This document shows positions 10,231 to 24,215 of a stretch of DNA of 64,000 nucleotides, piece by piece. The stretch comes from Spirometra erinaceieuropaei (lineage: Eukaryota; Platyhelminthes; Cestoda; Diphyllobothriidea; Diphyllobothriidae). The notes beneath the pieces are model-generated. The model was not told where the DNA came from. It saw nothing but the letters and a program-made list of their open reading frames with translations, and searched no databases. The translations under genes were made by a program, and so were the position numbers. The stretch spans positions 307,684-371,683 of the forward strand of contig CACRXP010000019.1 of assembly GCA_902702965.1 (NCBI GenBank). The letters run 5' to 3'. The stretch's first letter is position 1; every line of letters begins with the position of its first letter.

Positions 10231-13200
10231 AACGTTGACTATACTAAAGCCCTAACTTTGCTGCCGTGGTTTCGAAATCCACTGTGATCGCCGAGTTTTT
10301 CAGCGTTTCGTCAAAAAGTATTATTCCAAACACCTAATAAAAGTTTCATTTTTTGCATAACGGTTGTCAGGTTTGTAATCGGTCCTGTGACATTCACGTA
10401 AGTAAAACGAGAAAAGATTTTTGACTATGAATCAATAAATTATTATGAACTTCTGCTGAATTTGAGGACGCTTCTTTACACTAGCTCACGAAAAGATAAC
10501 AGTTTATTAATAGAGCATCCGATAAGTTGTTCACGCATGAACTCAGGAAGTAAAAAAGAATTTTTGGCATCCAACCACTTGGCGACAGAATTAAGCCATT
10601 AGATGGAGAAGACAAAATTGCTGAAAAGTATGTTCGTTTAGAAAGGATTGCTTTGATAGAGTTGCAATTCTGAATGTCTTACCGCAAAATTTCAGTCATG
10701 TTAGGATATTAGCATTTAAGGTTCCTCTATTCGGACGCTTCCAAAAGCCACGCTCACTAATCAATTAGTCATTTTATTTGTATTATTTTTTATACATATT
10801 TACAATGTTCACGTAAATTCACACATATTTTGCAGATAACATATTAAGAAAACTGTCTTGTAAACTTTCACCAACAAAAACAAGCCGTTTTTCGGTTTTC
10901 TTCTAAAAAACAGATTCTCTTTTCATTTGAGTCCTAGGTTTTCATTCTGCTAGCTATATACTTTCCGCTTAAGGGAAAACAAACGTTCCCCTGTGCCGCT
11001 AGGTAGACACTGTTCAGGGATTAAAAGTTTGGAACGGTTGTGGAATAGTTGTTATGCTTTATTAGGAACATTGTTAAAAGGACGGGGACGATGCTTTTAA
11101 AGGGAGCGTTGTACGGCCACCTAGATGCCATAGTAATCCTTTTTAAGCCGATCGATACACTTTCTCTGAGTGTAGAATTTGAAGAAGACGTAATATGCAA
11201 ACAAATGAACGCATGAAATGCTATTTATATACATATTTTCTGCAAAATATGTTTGACCTTATAACGGTACTGTAACTCAATGCTAAAAATAAAATACTAA
11301 TTAAGTGGTTAAATGTTGCTTAATTCGGTTATTCTAGGAGGCTGAAAAGAAGACCATTTAAATGCTAGCATGCTGATCTGTGCGAAAAATTACGAAATAA
11401 TACCGCAGAGTACCCAGTATCTCGATTCCTAATGGAATAGGCATTGCAGAATTTATGTTGACACTTCATGAAATCAGTCACTGACTGTACACATTATATG
11501 TAAGTATGCATTCTTGGGGTTACGGACAGAGGCCTTGACGACCCTATTTTTGCCACATTATTTTATATATATACTCTAAATCGAACTGCAGGCATTTATC
11601 ATGCGCTTGCTTTGCAATACAAATTAATTTAAAATATTAAATTCTGTCGTTCATTCTGACTCAGTACGGATATATGGTGAGTTGCAAAGTGTTGTACAAA
11701 ATTGACTGTGTGTTCATGTTGGGAAAGACTATCCTTGTCAGATAAGGCGCGATGAAAATTTCTTTTAAACATAAAAGTAATGTCAGCCGTCACCGTCTCA
11801 CTTCGTATCTAGTTCCATGTTCTTACTACAGGTCGGCTAAAGAAAAGCTGTCTGCCGTCTAATCGCGTACATTCGCGTTTAACTTTGTTGGAATGGCCGC
11901 ATAGTTTGTTTGTACAGACAAACTCGAAGATCTCCTCCGGTTGCAGCAAGCAATTATGTCAAAGGGTAATCCGAAATGTTCAGAGCAGCCTACTGCTTAA
12001 TTGCCTATACGCTGGACGGTATAAGTGAAGCACATGCGGTCTTCCAGATGCGACGGTTATCCAGGAACATTGAACATCTTTGTTGCTCTGAGCTGCATCA
12101 ATTTCAGGAGATCTGTATTCTCAGACAGGTGCCATGCAGAACAACAAAGATGATCTATGTTCGTATGTATTTTAAGAAAGGATTCAAAAAGAAAAATTCC
12201 AAAAGATTACGTAGACCATCAACCGTTGCACAGAGTACCCTAGGCACCGTTGAATTACCCTGGAACCGGTTTATAATGAAGCCGACTTGCAAAGCATCTA
12301 CCGCATTCTATTCTCCCTCACCCATCTTGCCCTAATCTGAACACAATGTCAATATGATCGGAAATTGTCTAGAGAATAGCAATAGACGAGGCTAAACAGC
12401 TCGTATAAACGAGCAGCAAAAACTCTGGTCACAAAAACACTTGCCGGACTCTCGCAAAGGGAAAAAACCATTGCGGCCTCAGTCTCAGTAGTAGAAGGAT
12501 CTAGTTACTCCGTCAAATGATAGACTTCGAAGCCACAATTTCCAACGCTTTCTGGTGGATTCAAGTGGAGAACGCTGATGTACCTTGTCCGGCCTCCCTC
12601 TCCACCACAGTCACTCAGGATGCGGTCTTGCGCCTACTCTAAGCCGCTCTAGTGAGCATTCTGTTCTGCTCACGTAAAGTGCAGTTCGTTGCGGGAGCTA
12701 CATGGCTGAGTCGGTCTCAATCGGACCAATAAAACTTGCGTTCTTTTTTTGACTATCTTCCTAAATTTCTAATTTTCCATATAATTGATCTATCGTCATC
12801 ATCCACTGTGTGAAGCTCTCTCAAGGAGCACACAATTTCTGATTTAGACAGATGTGCCAGGACAGAATAGGCTTAAGGTCAATGAAAAGGATAATGCTAT
12901 TCTGCTTATATCACTGCTAGCTGAGCTAAAGAGAGCGCCGTAGGACACTTCGGGACGAGTTCCGTAGCGCGACCAATGAGCGCTTCGTCTACCAGATGTG
13001 ACAATCTTGAGTTTTTTTGCTTCGGTTAGTCTAGAAATTGCCAATCTGGTTTAAACCCCGGAATCCACTTTATGTATGGAGTCTAATTATTTAAAAACCG
13101 ACAATTCCTCACTTTTATCTTTTAATGCGACCAAAGTGGATAGTTTAAATTCTCCTATAGGGCGACTTGATAATTGAAAATTTAAACGCCGCTTTCTGTA

Positions 13201-15773
13201 GATAACCCTAATCGCAAGTATTATGCTTGTTGAAAATCAGCGTTCTGACTCTGGTTCTGTTTTTCATCTGTCAAATGCGGATCAAGCCTCCTTTACAAAT
13301 TTTACTTTGACCTGCTGCAAAACTTCCAAAACCACCGGAGAAGAAAAGGCAAATAAAGTTCAAATTCGCGTGACTGCATCAATTTTCTAGGGTTGCTCTA
13401 ATTATTTGATATACTCAGTCGTTTTCTGATTTTTCCAAGAGCAAGAATGGCTGCTGAATTTCCCACGCAGGAGTAAAATAAATCACTCAAGCAAAGTCAA
13501 TGATTGTAAAGACATCATATTCGGCTTAGGTATTATTTTTGATTATTCCTCTTTGGACTATGAAAGTAACATGTGCAATTTACGGTAGAGTATAATAAGC
13601 GAAAACACCCAATGAAAAGTAATCACGGAGGACATGGTTGAGGACATTGAAGCATGTCCGGACTATGGTAATTACAGTTTTGTCTTGTTAAGGGCTTAGT
13701 GAGGGCAAAGAAAAGAATGGGAAGATGCCAGGGAGTAATTTTTATGTTTCGTCGTTCTGATGCGCTGCCAGTTGCAGCAATTGAAAACATTTATAGTACG
13801 ACTTTGGTCAGGGTATATTAGAAGTTTAAGCCAACGCCATCGTGTTAGTTACTAGCAGATTGTCTTACCTTTATCCGCCTTCCCTATGCTACTCAATGAA
13901 CTTATCTGTCTTTAATATTCCTGAACGTCCTCATTTCTCCTTTCCATGATTACTGCTCCTATGTTGTTTTCATTGTTCCTATTCCGCAGTTATTTTACGG
14001 ACGTAATGAGGAACAACTGAAAACGTAGGTTTATCGAAGTTGGCTATTTCAGTATTTACAAAGATTTCGATGCAAAACTTAAAACTTTATTTATCATTTG
14101 AATGAGATCAATATAGTGCCCATGCAGTGATATCACGCAAACTGGTAGCCCGCATGTCTGGGCTTTAGCAAAAATACAAAGGAACCAATGCACGTGCTAA
14201 TGCGTAAAATTTTGTAATACGCCTATGCTATGTTTTGAAATCATTCTAGGAAATTTCATCAAGAATATCCACTTATTGAACACTAGAGTTGATTTTTTCG
14301 ACAAGGCATTTGAAGGAACATATAAGGATCAAGGTATGCCTGAGAAAACAAAACTAAATGCGATTAACTACAATGCATCTCCCTGAACACAAATAAAAAG
14401 TTGATTTTGAGAGCGCTTATCTACTTCCCAACATAGTCGTCTGATTTTGCACTCCCATTTTCCGATTACATCAACAGTAAACGTAAATGTCTGCATTTTG
14501 GAATGCATCACTTTTGTACTGATTTTATCTGCGATGATTTCCTCTGCCGATATTCTGCGCAAACATCTCAGACCTCGCCTGCATCAATGAATTGCACTTG
14601 GTGACACAAAGATCGCGCGACGATATGTCCGCAGCCCGCGTGCCTGCAACAAAACTACAAATCAAGAGGCAACACTGCTGTCGGGAATAAAGCTCCATTT
14701 TCAACCTAATTTACAATGCACGGTTGCGCCATCCTTGCTTGGAGACGAAGTCACAGTTTAAACAAGGAATATTGACGGGCAGCAGTTTGAAAATCAATAA
14801 CGTTTTGACCAGCAATTTCAAACTATCATCAGCTGGTTTACCTGGGCCTGCGAAACTCAGTAATTCTTGCAATCTCTGTGTCCGTACCTTCGATAGGAAT
14901 TTCAAATACGCACGATCAACAAATGGATGTCTTTGTAACCATTCAGGCGGCTTTCAGTTCTGATAATCACGCTGGTGTTTTAATTTTTCTGCTGAAGCTA
15001 ATAAATCTCCTATTTATTTAAGCAGTAGCTGTAAAACCGCGTCAGTGAGCTGAAAAAGGCAATCGTTTCTGTACGCGCCTTTGGTAAGGAATTTGTGTTT
15101 ATCAAAATAAAAGCCGGCTGCCAAAAAGGCTTATTATGCTAGTGCCACTCACTGTACTGAAAGAGTTTGCACAAGACAATGACGTGAAAATATGGAACAC
15201 AAATTGTCAGAACTAGAAGGAGACTTTAGAGTCGAAAAATCGAATTTGTACAACCCCATTCCTCTGAAGTCATAGGCGAAGGCGTGAACCAGGATTTTGG
15301 CCTCGGCTTTTTAAACGGTAAGTCGAAAAACAATAAGTAGTGCATCATGATTGCAAGGGTGCGGCTATTTATTTTATACAATAAGGGTTTTCAAATTTCC
15401 GTAAGGGTTTTGTACTGGTATGATGGGAACTTAATAAAAACAATCACAATTTAGAAAAAAATGAGTGATTACTTCCCAAAAGTTTAATTCCAGCAAGTTG
15501 CTTTCTTGGAATCTTTAATAAAGAATATAAAAATAATAATAGCCCTACGCATCTGCAGGTTAATGTTTTGTAAAAAGAGGACGCGTAAATTGCTTCTACT
15601 ACACTGTACTGATATATATCAATATATGAAAGCTGTTTAAATCGCCTAAAAAATAACACTACTTTCAGGAACACAGATATAAGCAAAGAAACATGTTTGC
15701 TAATTATAGAAATGCATATTATGGTATTATTTGCGTCGAATTATTTTAAATAAAGCAGGACTCAAGAACCAGC

Positions 15774-15774
<1 letters not shown>
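10231..15774. other. AT-rich spacer, 5.5 kb
   Basis: No exon is supported. The blocks around 10900-11300 (AGAAGACGTAATATGC; TTTGACCTTATAACGG) echo the interior of the foldback family seen at 56.5-57.8 kb, so an old copy probably lies here, but I cannot set its ends. A 119-codon ATG frame at 11976-12335 has no recognisable motif. Confidence 0.35.
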
Positions 15775-15835
<61 letters not shown>

Positions 15836-15849
15836 GATGATGATGATGC
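15775..15849 (+). repeat. (GAT)n microsatellite
   Basis: About 25 trinucleotide units of GAT/ATG with a single GGT interruption. Confidence 0.95.
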
Positions 15850-17084
15850 TAATCCAAACTGCATAAGACACGTAATCAAAGTCAAAAACTAAACAAATGA
15901 AATTGAAGAAAATTAATTAATCTAAGGTTTTTGCTAGTAGTTTTGGGAATACTGAATAATATATTTACTAATTCCCTATTTTTGCAATCTGAGACAATGA
16001 AACTTGACCTCATTTCTTCAGCGTTCGTTCAAATGAGTTTGACGTTTCAACACTGTCCTCATCATAAGAACGGCAACGTACCTGCTAAGTAGAATAAATT
16101 GTAGTCTCCTATGTAGCAAGTGGTTAGGCTGAAAAACATATGAACAACCCTTCGTCAAAATCATAAAAAAAGTCTATAAAAGAATTTCTTGGATCCTTCA
16201 ACAAAAATATGATTGATCGTATAAAACATTTGTAGTCAAAGTTTTTTGACTAAATGTAAAGAAAATGATTGATCTAAGTAGCCTACCGCGGAGAAATCAA
16301 TCGCACGGTAGGTTTCAAAAGGCTAGCCCGTTGGAAAAAATCACTCTTTATATATTTTTTTCTAAAAATATCTGGCTTCTTTCTACGTGTTGCTTAAACT
16401 CTTCCCAAAAGTTCGCAGGATCCTCGTCAATGCAAAGAAAAAATACCCAACTTAATTTTAAAATTGTGAAGAGTGATTACAAATGTACTTCTTATTAAAT
16501 CCAACATTTATGCTATTAAGCAAAATGTGAAATGATTTTTTTCGTGGATTGACAAAACTTCATATCAAAGTCAACACGATATTCTTGTAGCATAATCCAG
16601 AGAACACTACAGACTTAATTTGCCAGTTTTCAAATGAAGGGTTAGTTTTATAATCTACAGAAGAAACAGTAATCTTTCAGACAAGTCCTCCTGTCAATAA
16701 TATGTTGGAAATTTGCAGTTACTCTCGCATGCTTTAGGAGAACTGATGATAAGTCTGGAATTTCATATTGCAAGTTGGCATACTCTTTATATTAGCACAA
16801 TTTCTGATGACACAAGAAACGAAGAGCTGCTCGTCATTGTACGCTTGTCAAAAAAGTGCACCGAACGTCTTCCAGAAAGACCGCTAGTACCACGCAGCTC
16901 CTGAAGTTCCACAGCACTTATGCGGTAGCAATCCAGAAGAAATCATAAAATGTCCGATATCTTTGCAACCAGTTTGGGGGGAATGGCTGTCCAGAGGAAT
17001 TGATATGAAGCGACCTCCAAAGGATCTAAACGGAAGCACACCATAAGCTTGGCTATGCGACAATTTATTAGACCCAGCAAAGGC
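15850..17084. other. AT-rich spacer
   Basis: No gene recognised. Short open frames only. Confidence 0.35.
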
Positions 17085-17440
17085 ATATTAATCAAAGGCC
17101 GATTTCATCCCAGGGCGTAGTCTAGGACAGCTCATCGCATCCCATGCCTTAAATGTCCTTGTGACTATACAAGTAAAAATAGAGGCATGCATGCACGAAC
17201 ATCGCAGTGACGAATTATCGCAAGTGGCTAACCATACCTATGAAATCCGCCACGAGTTCGAATTCGCAGCTATCAAGATAACTACCCAGATCGAAATCAT
17301 GTCAAGTCGAGAAATAATCGGAGCGGGAGCCACAAATGAGCACTCAGTCAGTGGATGTATTGGTCAGGCACTGCCGAACAGAGCCCTGCGCAATTACTTC
17401 CAGACCTCTAGCGCAGATTATTGATGAAACGATTTTCCCT
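17085..17440 (+). pseudogene. Penelope-like element family B, GIY-YIG region remnant
   Basis: Plus-strand remnant. The piece near 17131-17160 reads HRIPCLKCPCDYT, matching the YRIPCRNCPCNYTG block of the copy at 50.4 kb. After a frame change, the open piece 17161-17424 reads HEHRSDELSQVANHT followed by a degenerate continuation. The CxxC before NYTG is the PLE variant of the GIY-YIG start. There is no reverse transcriptase and no recognisable terminus, so this is a dead fragment. Confidence 0.6.
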
Positions 17441-20400
17441 ACAACTGATGTTTGCCCGTTCGCAACTGACAGTTGACTTCTGGATAAATTCGGAAGGTCC
17501 AAAAAAGAAACAGGCAGTTCCTGCTTTTCCTTTTTAAACGTGCATACACTTGGAAGTCAAACATTGAAAACCGCACGCAAAAACCTCAAATATGACGTTT
17601 TTTTGACATCACGCAACCACTAGATATTTGTTGCACGACGGACGGCAAAATACCAGCTTTCTGCAAACTACATCCGAAGCGAAGTGATAGCGCGATGTAT
17701 GATAGTATGTGTTTCTATTAAAATGTCCGTGAGCAGAGAAGTCGTAAGTTCTGATCGACAACAGATGCCGGCGTCTAGACCATGATCGCGGAGAACAAAA
17801 GGAGGTGCATCCACATTCTAGTTAACCACATTGCCAAGGGCCTTTGAAACCTTACCGAGCCTAATGATCATTATAGAACTTAACTTCAATAAAACGGCGA
17901 GGGGCGGCTCCAAGCTAACTGCTGATTAAAATTGCATATGCTGAATGGCAGATAACTATGCTAGACATTCAAAGCTTTCTTATTTGTTTTCGGCAAATAC
18001 AAAACCTGTCAGGACTGTCATTATCGTCAAATCTGAAGAACAAATGATCGTTTCACTTTGACATTTTAGTACTGATAGACCGGTTGAAGTTATTTATTCC
18101 CTCTCTTTTTCTGTAACCACAAAGAAATTGCTTGCTTATTTAATCGTCGGTTTATATCGATTAAATGCACGTTGTTTATATCCTCCATGACGACAAGCGA
18201 TAAACGTCAGCCATTTTTTAACCAAAAATGTACTTTTGTTTACAATGTCCATCCCGAAAACATAAAAACGTCGGTCATTCAGTGCGGATAGGACACTTTA
18301 AGTCAGCTAACGTTGCGGAGTAGTGCGCAGTGGAATTTTACTAGAGAAAAAATATACAGTTGAGGACAAAACGTTTGCTCAGCAGTTTTACATGGCAGGT
18401 CATAAATCTTGCCACATAAGCGTGGATGTTAACGACAAAGATCACGGGCAGGCTAAGTTTCTTTTAAAAAATGCCGTGGGTAACTGTGTTTCGTGGACGA
18501 ACATGACTAGTTTGAGAGCTGGCAAAAACCTTTGTTATGATGTGACTCTCGGGATCTGACTTAACAGAAACATCTATCAGTAAGCATCCCTTATATCCCA
18601 AAGTGAATTTGGCCTATATTCTCGTTGCTAGTGGTAAACTCCTGAGGAGTTTTTGTTACAACCGCAAGGCAGACACACGACATTTGTATGTTTAGTAAAA
18701 AGCACTATGGCTTGACAGAGGTAAGAGACGACAATATCTGAAAAAGATTACTTCACGAAATAAACAGACTAATAAGTTCATATATATATTTATATATGTT
18801 ATGAGGTAATTAGTAAAGAGTGTAACTATGTGAGGTATATTCGTTTTCAGATAAAAAATTAACTACAACTGTGAAATAGAAAAAATAAGCAGAGAGGAGA
18901 TTTAAAACAGGTCGTTCCTCCTCAGATTTTGGGAATATAAAAATATATCGAACTGAATGCAAATTCAAAAAGAACACCACCATAATCGGTATGTGATATA
19001 ATGTCATTGAAGGGACGCGTGAATGTTTACTGGCTTAATATTCTAATTTTGGAACGGACTTTTACCCTTACGGAGTCTTTCAATGTGCTTATAATTTTTA
19101 AAATACCTTAACTTTATGCGGATGCTAAGGTACAACCGATAACAACCACCAGTAATTATGTAGCAGATATTATGTCATCTTAGAATTAACTGTCTATAGG
19201 CTTTCTAAAATGTGTCAAACGAAAATGAGCAGTTTAAGTAATAACTTTGACTTAATTTAAGGAGCCATTTTTAGCGTTTTAAGTCGTGCTAGTTAAAGCA
19301 GTAAAGACTGGTGTCGGTGCCCCTAGTTCCCCATTTTTAAACAAGGAATGCGTGTTACCTATGTGATGACATATAAAAATGTTCATTCATGCTACAATAT
19401 CGACTGAAAATATAAAATGTAAGTAATAAAGCAGAAATATCGCCATATCACCATTCTAGAAAAGTTAAAGTGCTTCTGACAAGCGTAAATACTTATTTCG
19501 TTTAGCAAATTAGGTAATTCATGGAACCTGACAACCAAAATCAGAATAGTTATTTCAGCACATCTTCAAAAACGTACATTAACGTCATCAACGCAATGAG
19601 TTTTTAAGACAGTAGTTCCTTCTCCAGAACACCCTGTTACATTATTTCTTCAGCGACAAATTCAAAACCATGGGCAAATTTTGGCGATATCGCAAAATCA
19701 GCAGTCTTCCAGCTTAAAAGGTTTATGAGTTTGGCTGGTAAAGTGTATTAATATAGTCATCATTCAGACAATGTTCATCCAAAGACTCCCTTGTGTGAAT
19801 GTGGTAAATTTAATGTGGCCCAATTTCTGTTAATACGTGATTCGTAAAGCGGACGGTCAACAAATCAGCAGCTTCAAAACATTTAACTGGAATATTTTGA
19901 CAGTCTGGAACATGATAATCCATATTGCAACTCTACTAAAGTGGTCTTTTGAAAAGGAAAAACAATTCTGAAGTCCGGTCAACATTTCACGACAAAAACA
20001 GATGTCAGACTGAACCAGAGCACGCATCAATCAGGTCATGCAGTCTGCGTGAGCCCAAAAACCGTAACATCAGGCTCATGCGTAGGCTTAACAAAGCATC
20101 GGTCACTGCGCTTAATTTCATCGCCAGATAGGTGATAATACTGGGTATTTTTGTGGTGCTTATAGGAGGGAATAAGGTAAACATTGCTGACATTGTTACC
20201 GAGACGCATCAGCGCATTCCCTACTATACTAAATCTGTGCGCCTGTATCCATTACGACGGCACTTGTAAGACTCAATCAGACGTGGCGAATGACTGAGAG
20301 TCAGGCTTGATGCTTTCTTTTTAAACGGACTCACCTAGGTGGGTTCTGAGTCGCTCTCATGAAAGGTCATTCATTTGTGCGCGGACAAGGTTGTAATTCG

Positions 20401-21884
20401 CACGCGCGGAATGGTCGTTTAGCTTTGTTGATCACCACATCCGTGCCCATCTCCTGTAGTCCCTATTTTATCACACCATCAGCGTAGTACAGGTGAGAGA
20501 GGAGAAAGTGCAATAAATGCTTTACAGTCATTACTCACAACAAACTAATTCACGTTCAAGTTGTCGTTTTATGTCCACACTTCTGTGAAAACATCGTCCT
20601 TCCAAATGGCCGAGTTGATGTGTTCTGTTTAGGCAACTAAGTAAGGATGTATTTCGTACATTGACAAGCTATGTTTTCTTATTTAATAAATAGTCCTGAG
20701 TCTTAGGCATTTTCGATTTTCTCAAGAATATGAATATTTAAAAATGACATCAAACAACATTTGGTACTTTCAGCATGCATTTATTTAAGCGAAAGTCATC
20801 CATTCGATTGACCCATTTACTCCGGTTTCTGATTTCCAAGAGATTTTTCGTGAAATTATGCATGCTTCGTGAATTGCAGTGCTGGATAATTAGACAGATC
20901 CAAATAATTTTCCGGTCTTTTTAAATATATAAATAGCAAAACTAAATTCTAAACATTAAACTCTAGAAAAACGAGTTGGAAGTGGGACTTATTTAACTCA
21001 ATGTCATCGAGTTGAAGCATTTCCATATAAACAAAAATTTCCGGAGTGATAGGAAAAGTCGTATCAGCACAGTTTGTTCGGATTAAAATCCGTATTTGTT
21101 TAAAATTTCAATACAACTACCGTCAATGTAGAACTCTGAACTATTTCGGCAAAGTTAGCAAGAATGTAGACCATCAAAGTCACTGTGACTGGATTAGTAT
21201 GGTTTCTTTACTGTCAGAATACGTGCAGTTAGAACCATTCGACCCTTTTGGCATCCTGCAAGTCAATCTTGAAAAAGTGAGTTTGCTCATTTGACGATTC
21301 TAAACCATCTTATAAAATGAAAGCAGCGTAAATATTCGTACTGTGTTGCTTCTCTCCTAGATGTTAATAACTGCAATTTCGGAAACGATGTTTTGGACGG
21401 GCCTGATAACAACTTAATAATTTGACTTGCCAGTACTGCCGAAATAGTATCGCTCCTCACAACAACAATGAAGACGTGGCCTACCACGTCACTGTTGCAT
21501 GAGGTGCGAACATCTCTACTGGTAAACGCAGCCAAAAATTTGATTAGGCGATCGTAGCAAAGGACTTGCATCCTAGGAATATTGCATCTCTTGTGTGTTT
21601 TCTGACATTTATTATTTGCTAATCCTGATGACGAATTTAAAAATGACTACAAAACGTCGTGAGTATGAAATCTCCGTTTTAGTGCCCGAGTATTCTTCTT
21701 TGCTTGAATAGAAGATTGCAACTCTACACTCTGTGTGCGGCATGTCTTGTGATGTCGTAATTCTTAAAATGATACGCCGACCAACATTTTTAGGCAAAAT
21801 GCGAGTCGGCTCATAAGACACAGTGTTAGGTTGCAAAACGCGGTGCCCTAACTGAGCTTAGTAACAGGTCATGATATGTTGTGG
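17441..21884. other. AT-rich spacer, 4.4 kb
   Basis: No supported gene, RNA or repeat. Small TA-rich patches occur (for example 18780-18800). Confidence 0.35.
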
Positions 21885-21887
21885 AAA

Positions 21888-22166
21888 AGGGCGGTCACCC
21901 GTCGTTTATTATGAGACGTACTAGTCCCGTTGGGCCTTATGGCTCTCTCTCGGGTCCAACCAACAGCAGCACAGCGGCGCATGATATAGGCAAAATGGTA
22001 TTACCGACAAAGACAAGGGAGGCCAGAATGGTCATTTCTGGTTTATTATTCGTCCCCAGCTAGTCATACCCAACCCAAAGTGTGGAGCACCTGGGGCTCG
22101 TTGCCGCGACCTGTTGGTTAAAATTCCAACACCACGTATCATTGATTTAAAGGCCCGTTGTCCTGT
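21888..22166 (-). mobile_element. tRNA-derived SINE copy with degraded hammerhead
   Basis: Minus-strand copy of the SINE best seen at 44.6 and 63.1 kb. The degenerate tRNA-like head is at the high-coordinate end (block AACAGGTCGCGGCAACGAG). The body holds GGGTATGACTAGCTGGGG and AAACCAGAAATGACCATTC, a decayed form of the hammerhead region. A second partial unit abuts it at 22167. Confidence 0.65.
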
Positions 22167-22325
22167 CGATTGCGATCGGGAATATAAAACTGTAGAGGGA
22201 CGCTCACCGATCGTTTTTTCGGAACTCACTAGTTCCGTTGTGCCTTACGGACCCTCTCTCTCGAACCCAACCAGCAGCCGCACAGCGGCGGCGCATGATA
22301 TAGGCAGAATGTTATCACCGATACT
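22167..22325 (-). mobile_element. SINE tail, tandem partial copy
   Basis: Contains the SINE 3' region on the minus strand (ACGATCGGTGAGCG and the CCGCTGTGCGGCTGCTGG block). It directly adjoins the head of the previous unit, so the pair is a tandem dimer. The head and hammerhead part of this unit are missing. Confidence 0.65.
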
Positions 22326-23937
22326 TTGTTCTTAGAAGAATGACGGTAAAACGTGTTAATTCAACATCTAGGTACAAAAACGTGATCAGCGAGCAAACTG
22401 GTAAGGGTAAGATGAAGGACCCCAATACGTTTTCGGCCTACTGGGGGTCGTGTCATACGGAAATGGTAGTAATGGGGAATTTATGGGTGAGACAATACGG
22501 CGAACAGTAAGCTGCCGGAACGCAGGAAAGCACAGAAGACAGTCGGTGGCAAAGCGGTCCTTTTGAGCAAAATGATAAATGCATGCAGATACGTTATCCG
22601 ACTGGATATTCCACGGCGTTTCACCTTAAAAAAGTGCCTGGTCATCGAACAATCGAGCCGATCCCCTGATAGAGATTTCTGTTTTCTCTCAATTAATGCT
22701 CAGTTGATCTCTTCTTTTTTGTTTCTCCGTTCTTGGCTACATCTGCCGGTCATCAGCACTTAACCGGATTTCGCATGTACATACATTAGCACACGATTCA
22801 CAGTCTACCGACAGCCACCTGGGCTCTTTCGCCCTACTGTCGCCTGCAGTCGTTCTCCAAACATAAGAAAACCATAAATTTTGCGCATCTGGTTGGAAGG
22901 GACTACTGTTACGGTTAGTGAGGGCGTTTGGCGTTCCGAGGCAGCGTCTGTCTATTCATCAAAGGCAGGGTTCACTTTCTTAATATGTTTGTTATCATAA
23001 TTGCATGCATCATGGAATTCCACGAGCCTCTCGTCAAATGCGTCTCGTTTTATTCAAATTACGTTTATTCGCACCGCAATTTTGGGCAAGCGATAGACTA
23101 AAAGTAAGTCATTCGCTCTTTGGGCATGACACGAATGTTTCCCATAAATAATTCTTGACCTGTTTAACTGTCTGTTACTCGAGCCGCCGAGTGTTTTGAT
23201 TAGTCAGAACACTTTGGGCCTTGAAAAATTTTATAGCCATTTAATTCGTCTAAAAGAAACAGGGTCATCTTGGCTTGTCCTTAACGCAAGTAGCCGATTA
23301 GGTCTTGTTTTTTCCAAATGCTTGTGTCGGGCAAAGCCACTAAGGAAACTTATCTACTTAGAAGTCGTATGTACAACGAGTCGATAAAAATTTGATGTCA
23401 CGTCCAAACCTCTAGCAACAGCATGGAAGCGCGATCGCTGGTACCGACAGATCTACCATTCCTGCAATAAGCGTAGTGACTAAAAGACCGATTTGTGCTG
23501 TCGCGTAATGCAACTAAAAGGAGTTCGACTATTAAAGGGTTTTTCCAACGTCTTACGTACTTTTTGTTTCATACACCAGTTTTCAAACCCCAATTCAGTT
23601 TTTTTATTACTAATATATTCGATCCCAATCTACAGGGCGTCGATGGTATTACTCGATAGCTAGGGTGTTTGACTTTTAAACGACAGCTAGGGGGGTCGAG
23701 CCTCAAGGGTAACAAAACATGGAACGGAGTGATTATTCGATGTAGATCGTGCGATGGATCGTGTAGAAATCAAATTTCTGCATCCATTAAATCAACAGCA
23801 GACTGCAAAACACAGACGGTGACTCAGGTGAGGACGAGAAAGACTATCATCAGGTCGCAACATGCAACCCGTCTGAGCTTCCTACTTAGATCAATGCTAC
23901 ATTCACAATAGGAGCATAGAAACGAGTCCCAGAAGGC
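22326..23937. other. Spacer
   Basis: No gene recognised. A weak tRNA-head-like block lies near 23660-23710 (TTTGACTTTTAAACGACAGC), probably an old SINE head. Confidence 0.3.
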
Positions 23938-24215
23938 AGTCTTGAAGAAGGAGACGCGGTCATTGGGACAAAAGCTTTATTAGTCTAATGTTTTGGATTC
24001 CTGCTCGAACCCATCCTCAGAGACAAAAGCAGATACAGGTGGTTCATTCACAAGGGGCTGCAGTATTTATAGGATGTAGTCGTCATGCTACCGCATACCT
24101 ATGAATCCTTACGGCTCCTCTCTTCATCGGGGATCGTTTTACGTGGTGTGCTGACTGTTTCATGGCTGAAATTTGCGTCGCTATCTACTGCGATCTCAGC
24201 ACGTGCGTTGGATGT
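23938..24215 (-). mobile_element. PLE-A 3' fragment
   Basis: Minus-strand 3' end block and AATAAA-like region, then a hammerhead-like motif with intact CUGAGGA but with the G of GAAA changed to A, then the decayed coding tail. It is truncated at 24215. Confidence 0.65.

Noticed and set aside
11976..12335. 119-codon ATG frame
   Set aside because: Composition is unremarkable, no motif, and no exon signals.
15775..15849. CRISPR-like regular repetition
   Set aside because: It is a simple trinucleotide microsatellite without spacers.
16800..16830. CTGATGACACAAGAAACG, a possible hammerhead core
   Set aside because: No stem II of useful length and no pairing for stem I.
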